Shown piece after piece: positions 22,001 through 34,000 of a stretch of DNA of 64,000 nt (its first letter is position 1; every line of letters starts with the position of its first letter). The position numbers and the translations under genes were made by a program. Source of the stretch: Nilaparvata lugens (lineage: Eukaryota; Arthropoda; Insecta; Hemiptera; Delphacidae); NCBI RefSeq assembly GCF_014356525.2, contig NC_052506.1, positions 31,130,192-31,194,191 on the forward strand. Direction: 5' to 3'. The notes beneath the pieces are model-generated. The model had not been told where the DNA came from, did not search any database, and saw only the letters and a list, made by a program, of their open reading frames with translations.

Positions 22001-25000
22001 TACAGAGGTAGTGGATTAACTCGTTTATTGTTCCAAAGTGGAATAAAATTGAGAACAATACAATGGCAAGGAAAGTAGGGTGAGTGTCCCACACCAGATT
22101 TTCTTATATATTATTAAAAGTTTCGGTTCTATTGCTAAATGGGACAATGCACGTTATTCATAGAACACATGTTTTTCTCGTGGCTTCAAGTATACCGTTT
22201 CGTACAGATATAGGCTCAAACTACTTATTCCCATATACAATGTAGAGTAGCGAGATTAGGCGGCGGAGAGATATCTTATAGATAATATGGAACTATGTGA
22301 GGGTTTTAGAAAAAGGTTTTTGCTGTAATGTGACTTACATAATATCTCCTTAAAAACTACTATAATACCTTTCTGAAACAATATACAGAGTGACACAAAA
22401 TAACGGGTACTTTTGAAAACGCTATAAAACATTAGTGGGAAGGGCAAAAACGATTTTATTCAAACTAATGTAAAGTTCAAGACTTGCCATTTGAGAATTA
22501 TTAATAACATCTATCACTTTTTGACAATTACTTCTTTAAGTTGGCTTCCTCCTGAACGAATACACTCTTGAAATCTGTGTTGACAATTCCTGAACGATTG
22601 CTACAACATTTCAGCTGGGATATTGTTAATTTCATTTTGAATTGTCTGTTATGATTCAACCACAGTTATTGTTCAAGTTGTGAAAACGTTTGATTTGAAA
22701 TAGCTCCACAAACAGAAAATCGCAGGGGGACAGATCATGGGACCAGGAAAGGCAGATGTTGCAGCGATCAATGAGGAATCATCAACACAGATTTCAAGAG
22801 TGTATTCGTTCACGAGGAAGCCATCTTAAAGAAGTAATTGTCAAAAAATGATAGATGTTATTAATTATTCTCAAATGGCAAGTCTTGATTAGTTTGAACA
22901 AAACCATTTTTGCCCTTCCCACTAATGTTTTATGGCGTTTTTGAAAGTTCCCTTTATTCTGTGTCACTCTGTATATATGAATACAATCGATAGAGGTACG
23001 GGAAGTGGAGGAGGAGTTGTAAGCTGTATAATCTGTAATATTTGAAAATGATATCTTACTGTATAATGTCATCACTAGGCGGAATAATAAGAGACTGCGA
23101 GCCCCAAGCCTGCGGCGAGGAGCACTCAGGGCAGTAGTCCACACTCGTCCATATCGACTGTCGCAAAGTCAGTGAAGTCTGCAGGCTCAGTCGGCCACTT
23201 AGGCCGTCTTGAATCAAGTCATACCTAAGCATTGAACAAAAATGTTCTAGTGAATCGTGACTAGGAATTATTACTTCTAGAAATATGTAATGCTAGGCCT
23301 GAGTGACTTTTTATTGATGTTGCTAAGTATGAAGTATTTCATTGATTATACTACTACCCTACTAGGTACTGTCATTAATGTTTATTGAGGTTGCTGAGTT
23401 TGAAGTATTTCATTGATTATACCTACTAGGTACTGTCATTAATGTTTATTGAGGTTGCTGAGTTTGAAGTATTTCATTGATTATACCTACTAGGTACTGT
23501 CATTAATGTTTATGAGGTTGCTGAGTTTGAAGTATTTCATTGATTATACCTACTAGGTACTGTCATTAATGTTTATTGAGGTTGCTGAGTTTGAAGTATT
23601 TCATTGATTATACTTACTAGGTACTGTCATTAATGTTTATTGAGGTTGCTGAGTTTGAAGTATTTCATTGATTATCCCTAATAGGTACTGTCATTAATGT
23701 TTATTGAGGTTGCTGAGTTTGAAGTATTTCATTGATTATACCTACTAGGTACTGTCATTAATGTTTATTGAGGTTGCTGAGTTTGAAGTATTTCATTGAT
23801 TATCCCTAATAGGTACTGTCATTAATGTTTATTGAGGTTGCTGTGTTTGAAGTATTTCATTGATTATACCTACTAGGTACTGTCATTAATGTTTATTGAG
23901 GTTGCTGAGTTTGAAGTATTTCATTGATTATACCTACTACGCTACTAGGTACTGTCATTAATGTTTATTGAGGTTGCTGAGTTTGAAGTATTTCATTGAT
24001 TATACCTACTAGGTACTGTCATTAATGTTTATTGAGGTTGCTGAGTTTGAAGTATTTCATTGATTATACCTACTACGCTACTAGGTACTGTCATTAATGT
24101 TTATTGAGGTTGATGAGTTTGAAGTATTTCACTTATTATACCTACAGTACTAGGTACTGTCATAAATGTTTATTGAGGTTGCTGAGTTTGAAGTATTTCA
24201 TTGATTATACCTACTAGGTACTGTCATTAATGTTAATTAGGTTGCTGAGTTTGAAGTATTTCATTGATTATACCTACTAGGTACTGTCATTAATGTTAAT
24301 TAGGTTGCTGAGTTTGAAGTATTTCATTGATTATACCTACTAGGTATTGTCATTAATGTTTATTGAGGTTGCTGAGTTTGAAGTATTTCATTGATTATAC
24401 CTACTAGGTACTGTCATTAATGTTTATTGAGGTTGCTAAGTTTGAAGTATTCCATTGATTATACCTACTAGGTACTGTCATTAATGTTTATTGAGGTTGC
24501 TGAGTTTGAAGTATTTCATTGATTATACCTACTAGGTACACTGTCATTAATGTTTATTGAGGTTGCTGAGTTTGAAGTATTTCATTGATTATACCTACTA
24601 GGTAGTGTCATTAATGTTTATTGAGGTTGCTGAGTTTGAAGTATTTCATTGATTATACCTACTACGCTACTAGGTACTGTCATTAATGTTTATTGAGGTT
24701 GCTGAGTTTGAAGTATTTCATTGATTATACCTACTAGGTAGTGTCATTAATGTTTATTGAGGTTGCTGAGTTTGAAGTATTTCATTGATTATACCTACTA
24801 CGCTACTAGGTACTGTCATTAATGTTTATTGAGGTTGCTGAGTTTGAAGTATTTCACTTATTATACCTACTAGGTACTGTCATTAATGTTTATTGAGGTT
24901 GCTGAGTTTGAAGTATTTCATTGATTATACTTACTAGGTACTGTCATTAATTTTTATTGAGGTTGCTGAGTTTGAAGTATTTCATTGATTATACCTACTA

Positions 25001-28000
25001 GGTACTGTCAGTAATTTATACTCTATTAAAGGGAAGAACTGGCTTACACGTACGGGATAGGAAATTCATGAATGAACTCTTCAAGTCTGGTAAAGGTATT
25101 TGTAATTTTTTAATACCAGGATTCAAAATTACAGTATGAATGTAAGTTTTTGAAATGAGTACGGTTAGAAAGCAGGTTTGTTTTCTGCCGGAGCGGTGGG
25201 GTGGAAGGGAGAAGCATGTTGCTGCCGGCAGCGCGTCGGACTACCGCGAGTACGTCGGATTATCGTGGGACAGTTTATACTGTATTCAAAATTTCAAGTC
25301 TCCAGTAGTTAAATTAGAATACTTATGCGATTGATAAAACTGAAAAATACTGTAGACCACACATAACTGTATTTGGAGTGATCCGTGGTCTAGTGGATAG
25401 AGTGCCTGCGTAGCAGCATAGAGATCCCGGGTTCAAACCCTCTCAATCCCAAAAGTTTTTTAACCAGATCACTCCCGTGTTATCAGATGGGCACGTTAAA
25501 CTGTCGGTCCCGGCTGAAGTATGACAGTCGTAAGGCACATTGACGGCTTAAATTATATATTCAGGCGGTGGGACCTTCCCGCAAGGGACTCCCCACCAAC
25601 AAAAGCCATGAGAATTTACTTTTTACTGTATTTGGAATAGCTGTGCACAAAAGTTTCTCAAGCCTTCTACAATTGTTGATACCTATATAATGACGTATAT
25701 AATGACGTGAAGAAAATAAAGTGAATGGCCTAGTCAAATTTTGCAGGTTATATGAGTTTTTAGAAAGTCACTGTTATCTTGCACACTGTTACCTTGATCT
25801 TATGAAGCTTTGCTTTGTTAAATATGCTTTGAAATGATCACCGTCGCCGTCGCCGTCGAACGATTCACACCAGTGTGTGCATCGCATGGCTTCAATGTTT
25901 CGATAATTTTTTTTCATCTAGATGAGATGTTATCTTTGCAAATGTGTTCTCTAAGCAAATCTAGCAAATGTATTGGGAAGGAGGGAAGCTATATAAAAAA
26001 TGTCGAAACTTCTAGTAATGTCTGACCAATGCATATATCTGTCTCACTGTTGACTGATCTGTCTTCTCCTTAACTTGATCGCAAGCAGTTCTTATCCTTT
26101 TTAGGGCTGAGAAAAATATTTTAGTTGAACAATTTATAATTAGTGCTGTATAGTGATTTATTCTCAAATAATACTTTAGACAATACATTATATGAATGAA
26201 TTTGAAGTTGTGTTTTCAATAAGAAATTATACTTGACTTTGTTTATAGTCTCTTGCACATATAATTATTTTTTCTTTAGGGCTAAATTATTTTAAATATA
26301 AATATAAGTACCCTTTTGAAATATTTCGTTGATTATACCTACTAGGTACTGTCAGTAATTTATACTATATTAAAGGGAAGAACTGGCTTACACGTACCGG
26401 ATAGGAAATTCATGAATGAACTCTTCAAGTCTGGTAAAGGTATTTGTAATTTTTTAATACCAGGATTCAAAATTACAGTATGAATGTAAGTTTTTGAAAT
26501 GAGTACGGTTAGAAAGCAGGTTTGTTTCCTGCCGGAGCGGTGGGGTGGAAGGGAGAAGCATGTTGCTGCCGGCAGCGCGTCGGACTACCGCGAGTACGTC
26601 GGATTATCGTGGGACAGTTTATACTGTATTCAAAATTTCAAGTCTCCAGTTGTTAAATTAGAATACTTATGCGATTGATAAAACTGAAAAATACTGTAGA
26701 CCACACATAACTGTATTTGGAGTGATCCGTGGTCTAGTGGATAGAGTGCCTGCGTAGCAGCATAGAGATCCCGGGTTCAAACCCTCTCAATACCAAAAGT
26801 TTTTTAACTAGATCACTCCCGTGTTATCGGATGGGCACGTTAAACTGTCGGTCCCGGCTGAAGTATGACAGTCGTAAGGCACATTGACGGCTTAAATTAT
26901 ATATTCAGGCGGTGGGACCTTCCCGCAAGGGACTCCCCACTAACAAAAGCCATGAGAATTTACTTTTTACTGTATTTGGAATAGCTGTGCACAAAAGTTT
27001 CTCAAGCCTTCTACAATTGTTGATACCTATATAATGACGTGAAGAAAATAAAGTGAATGGCCTAGTCAAATTTTGCAGGTTATATGAGTTTTTAGAAACT
27101 CACTGTTATCTTGCACACTGTTACCTTGATCTTATGAAGCTTTGCTTTGTTAAATATGCTTTGAAATGATCACCGTCGCCGTCGCCGTCGAACGATTCAC
27201 ACCAGTGTGTGCATCGCATGGCTTCAATGTTTCGATAATTTTTTTTCATCTAGATGAGATGTTATCTTTGCAAATGTGTTCTCTAAGCAAATCTAGCAAA
27301 TGTATTGGGAAGGAGGGAAGCTATATAAAAAATGTCGAAACTTCTAGTAATGTCTGACCAATGCATATATCTGTCTCACTGTTGACTGATCTGTCTTCTC
27401 CTTAACTTGATCGCAAGCAGTTCTTATCCTTTTTAGGGCTGAGAAAAATATTTTAGTTGAACAATTTATAATTAGTGCTGTATAGTGATTTATTCTCAAA
27501 TAATACTTTAGACAATACATTATATGAATGAATTTGAAGTTGTGTTTTTCAATAAGAAATTATACTTGACTTTGTTTATAGTCTCTTGCACATATAATTA
27601 TTTTTTCTTTAGGGCTAAATTATTTTAAATATAAATATAAGTACCCTTTTGAAATATTTCGTCACAACATGTTTCGGCAACTAATGCCATTTTTAATGCT
27701 ATTTAGACTTATATTTCTATTTATCTCTTACACATAATATTCAAACTTTACAAAATTATCAATTTGGTAATGTGAAATTTGTAGTTTGTAATTAATAGAA
27801 AATAGTATATTTCGCACCTAGGGTCGAAAATGTACGTTTTCCGGCTCGAGATCGCGGTTTTCAAGTTCGAGACGAAGTCGAGAACTTGAAGCGTTCGAGA
27901 GCCGGAAAAACATTTCTGCCCGTGTTGCGAACGCTATTTTCGCCACACCAAAAAAAAACTTCCCAATATATAAGAAATTGGAAAATAAATAAAATTCAAA

Positions 28001-31000
28001 CAGCGTAATTTGATAGTTTTAATCTTGGTTATGACAACTTTCACTGTCAATTAATTTCAATATTACTAATTAATAATTTACAATAGTGACAATATTTTTA
28101 TACTATTAATATTTCGAATAATTGTTTGAATTTTTATAGCTCGCGCTTTGCGCCTGGTGCAATATCTCATGGATAGATGGATGAATAGAATTTTCATTAC
28201 TATTTTGAAATAATGTGATTAAAAAATTAATATAATTGCATATTTCACAGTTTTGTCTCAAAATATATCTAAAAAATTGATTGAAATTTAAATTACGGTA
28301 ACTAATATAAAAAATAGCTAATAAAAGTCGAAATTCATTGACAAAAAAATGTCATTGACCGAGGTTCGAACCTAGATCATGTTTGTAATTCACTGAGCTT
28401 TGAGTTCTGATGTATTACGCCTTTACGCTCTCGGCCATTGGGTATTGTTGATTGTAGAGGCCTGTAAGTCTGGTAACGTATGTAGGCTACTATAATATAG
28501 TGTATAGCGGCAAACTTGAAACCAGTTTGCCAGCATTTTCACAACAAAATATTGCTCTGAAAATAGTTAAATCATAGAGAAAACATTTGAAGATTCAATC
28601 TTGAGTGGGCCTAATGTTTTCTCTATATGGTTTGATATTGAAGAAAAATTATCTAAAAGTTTTAATAATGAATTACGGAAAAATTACTAGGAATTTTTCA
28701 GTCAAGGCTGAGTTTCACCAGTAGGCTTACCTTAAACTTTAGATCTCTGCTGTATTTTCCTATTATTATTGTTGATTGTATTACATTAAGAAGTGGAATT
28801 CGATAATAAAAAAGAAACAATTATTACTTTACCTCACTTTTGAATATTGATACAATTATTGTACTTTGATTTCAAATTCGATTCTTCACTTTTAAATACT
28901 TGTGATACGTACCTTTCTGACAATGGACAATGCAGCCAACATTATATTGTTGAGGCTATGGAGATATCATCGTATTCTATTGTTTGATATCAAAAACACA
29001 ATAATAAATATTAAATTATGAAACAGTAATTTATAAAATATATTATAGACATGATACCGCGATTCACGATACATAATTATATAGATTATTACAGTCGTTA
29101 TGAGATTATCTCTATGATTTTTGTGAGATCGGACACGATCAGCTGTTATTCAAGGTCACTTTACAGCCCTAGGGCCGTAAAGTTTTACCGGCCTGGTCGG
29201 AAAACAATCACTTTCGGCCTCCATATGACGCACGTAAACCAGCTCATTACATCCAAGTGTGGCGAAAACTATTTTATTTACCTTTGCTGCATCCGACTAG
29301 AATGATGTGTTCTTATACGGTCAGGGCTCCAACAGTTTTCAGTCTTTCGAGGCATGGAAGGTGACTCTTCTTTTCCTGGAAAGAAAATAAAATGTGATTA
29401 TGGATTGATGATTGATCACTAACTGTGAGGTTGACTATGAATTGAAAAATGTTTGTGTTTCAATGAATGGTGGAAAATATTTCAATGTAATTTGTTTAAT
29501 AAGAAGGAACGAATAAGTTCAGTATTAGAGAATAATAATAAAAAAGAACACACAAATAATACGGTATAGTGGTTATACATACCTGAGCTGGAGTAACAAT
29601 CAATTCTGGTGGCATGTCTGTTTTATCACAGCATCTGTGTGCTCCTCCTGTGGATTAAACATACGGTATCGATTCATCTTCTTTTTATATCAAAATTTAT
29701 TCTTCACAAAAATATACAGTAATCATCTAAAAACATGGGAGAATAAATTCATCACTTATTCAAAACGATAGTCCTCAAATGATTTAAGATTAATTATTAC
29801 ACTATTGAATGCTTCAAGACCAATCGTTACAGGACATTAATTTATTATTGAAATAGGGCGGGATGGATGTTTCTTAACAAGCGTTAATTGCAACAACTGC
29901 ACTAAATTGTGAGCATTCATCCACTGTATAAACCTATAAATTGATTTTGTAGTTCAAAACGAATAGACAACGCAAGACTTTGTCTGCAATCAAGAAGTTT
30001 CTCAAAAAAAAAATTAAAATAGATCAATATAGCCTACACGTTTTGTTCTATTATTTCAACCTACCAAAATATGTGCTTCTTTAAGAATAGCAATAAGAAG
30101 TACTCTTCATAAGTATCATTAACAAAGCAACAGATAACGAAAAAAGCTCACAATATTTTTTTATACAAACACATGGAAATGAATATGTATCTTTTCAATT
30201 GATTTTATGTTTCTCCAAAAAATAAACTGAATAAATATCTTATTTATTCAAAAATAAATAAAAAAGCAGTTGAATGTGAAAGAGAAGTTGTAATATCTAT
30301 TAGAAATTTACTCAGACTTTTTTAACATTTTGTATTTGAATTCAAATTACAGTCTGGTCCATTATTGAGTACATTAAAATACAATAGGATATGTCTGAGT
30401 TTTTCTCGGAGTGACTTTTCCAATTGATTAGCTAGAGCCATAAATTGTGTTGTCGATTATTATTATGTGATATATAAATATTGTTATTTTTAAGAAGCTG
30501 TGCGCATCCAGTTTAGTCGTGGAAGTTTTCTAGGCAAATACTTCATAGCATTCAAGTGCTCGAAAAGCTGCTCTAAAGTTCTCATCAATGCAAGTTACAG
30601 CAGTCATTAGTTGAAGAAATCTAGGCATTTCTAAAAGTAAAGTGCTTATAGTCTTACAATAGGATTCCTAGTTCATTCGGTGTTCCAGTGAAGTTGTAAG
30701 TTTCTTTGTATGATGTTTACTACTATTATACTCAAACAGCCTGAATTGTAATTTTAAATGAAAATATCAATCTAAGATGCTTATTGTATTCATAGCTTGC
30801 TCATACCCTTTGATTCATTCAATTCATCACTTTTTCATGATTAGGTACCAATTTTTATTAATAACTTATTCATAAGTTACTGGGAGAATAATCGTTCTGC
30901 TTTATGAATATTGTATTTCTCTAGTATTCTTATTAGTCAGACCATTTTCTACAATGTTTTACCCCCTATCATAACGACAAATATTTTTCCATTTTGGGAA

Positions 31001-34000
31001 CAGCTTTACAATACTGAATAAAAGTTACTCCACAATTTGAATGGAATCCAAGTCAGCTTGACTGATTATACCTCGAATACTTCCATCGGACTGCTGATTT
31101 CTCCTAGTGCCACTTCTCCTACTGACTGGACTATCATCATCTGAATCAGGCAGTTCAGAAGTCATGCCATCCCCAATATCGCTGTTTGGATCCAAATCAA
31201 GAGTGGCTCTATGGATCTGCAATAGGAACTCAATCATAACATTGCAAAATGAAAATTGTGATTCTATTTGTTTTTGGAGACGACAATTTTGGAACAAGGG
31301 AGAAGTGGATGAAAAGGTCAGAATGAACTACAAGAGGCGATAAACGCCTGCAGAGTATTGAAATTTGGAGAAATTCATGAATGACAAACACAAAACATTT
31401 TTAAACGGTGGAGACAATATTATTAATTATTGACAATATTATTCCATGGAACAATCATTCAGATACTTTTGATTTTGTGACAATTTCGATTTCTAGAATG
31501 ATAAGGAAGATGCTACGATGACGAATTCTGATAAAAAGCAACGTTGTGGTAGATGTTTCAATAATATTTTTGGAAAAAACACATTAGCATACCGTTCATT
31601 ATAAACTGTGAACTTGAGTTTCTGTACTACAATAAAATTAGTGTTGCAGCTGTTGCATGCCTATTGATTAAAACTGATGTTCGGTACCTTATAGAGTTTC
31701 CTTGAATAAAAAAAATACTGAAACTAGAAACAATAATTTGAGCGATACTCTTTAAAAACAACCAAACTATCAAGAGTGTGTGAAGTATTCTCAAATTCGA
31801 TATGTACATGATTGAGAACCTTATCAAAGTAGATGTGGATTGTATTTTGTAATGTAAATGTATTTTGATGAAATAATACGCGGATCTTTGTGCCTCTGTG
31901 CGTATCTATGCCTGGGTTCAGAGATTCAAGGTTTTATGACTTCATACAGCTATTTTCTCTTACAAAAGTCAAGTAATAACCGTTTTTCCAAGATAAGTAT
32001 GAGATGTGATGTGATCTTTTTTTTAATGAGTACCTAGAGTTTATTTCAGCACGAGAGGAAATTTTGCAAAAAAATCGAGTTATTTATCTTATATGGAAGA
32101 GTGCATTTTGGCATAAAAAATTCAAAAACGAAAAATTACAACCGAGAAAAATTAAATAATAATACATTTTCATGATTGAATGATTCAAAGATTTAATGAT
32201 AAAAAGATTCTTCTTCAGTTATATACGAAGTAGAAGGAGCTTCAATGAAATCGAAATAGATGATTCCGAAACAATGATTATATTTGGAGGCAATAAATTA
32301 ATACAAACAAACTTGGAACGAATGGAAGAAGCTATATTTCGATACACATTAGTCCAACTAAACATGAACTGGTCAAATGGGGGAGGATAGAGAAATAATA
32401 AGAAATACATTAAGGTACACTTTTAGGTGGGTTCTGGTCTCCTGGATGACCAGGGAGTTATGCTCAATAGCACTTCAACCCAAGTTGATCATCATCTTGA
32501 TCCAGGATGAAATCAAGCTATGATTGCACTTATTAAAAGGTGTAGTAAGAGAAAAGAATTTCTTTGTTATATGTGATGAGTTACATTCCAAGTTTAATAT
32601 ACAGTTATCATTATTATTATTTTTGAAGGGACGGATTCAAGGATCCAAAGGTTCAAAGAACCCCACACGTCAACCGAAGCTAATTTGTTCCCAAGTAGTA
32701 TGTTAGTTAGGCAAACCAGTACCTGTGTCCTTTACAAGAACCATGAGTTTTTCCCTATGTTAAATACAGTTGCTCCAGTTCTGTTCAAACTTGGATTGCC
32801 CATATATGGGCCATGGAGGCCCTTGTCCACAATCTGTCAGTTTCTTGACACCCTACTCTGAATGAAAGAAATAAACAGCTGAACAACCACTTCCATAATT
32901 ATCTCAACAACATGTAATGGGGTAATTAAATAATATGGTAATATATTGTAATGGGATAATTAAATAATATGGTAATTGGGGTTATATTAGGTATGGTATT
33001 GAGCTGGTATTATAGGGTTGTGAGAACAACCCTAGACATTATATGGTAACAATTTATAATGGGGGAATCGCTTGGCTTGCGAGAGGTTAAATTGATCTAA
33101 CTCTATAACTCATGAGAAAGGAACTATATTTTAAAAGAATAAACAAAAACAGATTATATTTTGGAGAACTAAGTAATCGATTTGATTAAATTGTAACTCA
33201 AAATGAAACTGGAAACTTAAATAAAATAATATTAAGAAAAACTTTTCAAACAAACAAGAGAATAATTACAGGATTTGCCTTCAATAAAAAAAGATGAATA
33301 ATATATAATAATGAAATTGATAATATTAGCAACTCACTGAACCATGGAAAATGATGTCTCGGAACAGAGGGGTAGAGCCGGGCCCGATTATCTGCTGTAG
33401 ATAGTTCCAGGTCCCGTCCTCGTAACCGACTGCCGAGAGGCATACATTTTCCAGTCCAATTTTACTTGTCATGAATTTTCACCGTCATTGTCACTTTCAA
33501 TTTTTAAACAATGGATGCTCTCGGATTGTGAGAATTTATGTCAAATAATCGGCTACATTACAAACAGTACTTCTTGATATTTCACTCAATAAATCACAAG
33601 TTTTGTATTGTGTCTTGATAATTCGTTCTGCCTTGTTTTTTATTTTTACTGTAGAATAATTTTATGATGAATATTGTACAAGTAGGTAGGTACTTTCGGG
33701 TAGATTGGTGGACTAAATGCACTCTAATGCCCGGTTGCAGAGTCGTCACATAAAGTTAAAATCAGGCATTTAACTTATTTTGAAGCCATAACTCAACTTT
33801 TCGTTGCACGGATGTCAAAGTAAACTATAGCTCTCATAGAACTAAAAACGCCCAATCAGACACATGATTTCGTTGTACAGTCTTCAGAAAAAGCTTATTT
33901 AAGCTCCAATAGCTAAAAACGGTCATTCAAGTTATGGGCCCGAAGTCGTGCAGTTAAATCCAATATCTACTCCCACCAAATGCATTTTAGAGGTTGTGAT

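Larger units (their letters stand above)
19371..23336. repeat. Nested tandem duplications (1,600-bp and 768-bp units)
   Basis: 19371-21736 and 21737-23336 are copies of one segment. The first also contains an internal 768-bp tandem duplication (20031-20798 / 20799-21566). Copies differ by only a few bases. The 768-bp junction joins GTCGCAAA to ATAACGGG through a short CAAA overlap. The outer junction joins TATGAAGT to CTTCATTTG through a similar TATGANGT overlap. Confidence 0.9.
24976..27663. repeat. 1.34-kb tandem duplication at the minisatellite edge
   Basis: About 24985-26320 and 26321-27663 are direct copies differing by a few bases and one 12-bp deletion (TATATAATGACG near 25700). The junction falls in a shared TATTTCRT, between minisatellite TATTTCATTGATT and unique TATTTCGTCACAAC. 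Confidence 0.9.
28444..31071. other. Intron around tail exons; one odd open stretch
   Basis: Besides the exons at 29282-29375 and 29583-29647, a minus-strand stretch 30530-30667 is open for 45 codons ([20 protein letters not shown] then [13 protein letters not shown], stop) without a start or a good acceptor. Confidence 0.35.

Noticed and set aside
19492..22078. Repeated 72-codon plus-strand frames ([12 protein letters not shown]...)
   Set aside because: They run straight through a DNA hairpin (arms at 19507-19608), so the open frame is a by-product of the inverted repeat.
20426..23144. Three repeated 116-codon minus-strand frames ([14 protein letters not shown]...)
   Set aside because: They translate MITE terminal repeat plus flanking DNA. 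Their repetition comes from the tandem duplications, and no protein motif is present.
25834..27357. Duplicate 63-codon frames ([13 protein letters not shown]...)
   Set aside because: Identical only because of the 1.34-kb duplication; a short frame starting in a GTCGCC triplet run with no motif.
28743..28965. Two microexons completing an alternative short C-terminus
   Set aside because: Phases can be made to fit 29282, but acceptors are weak and the exons are only 19 and 43 nt. Insufficient support.
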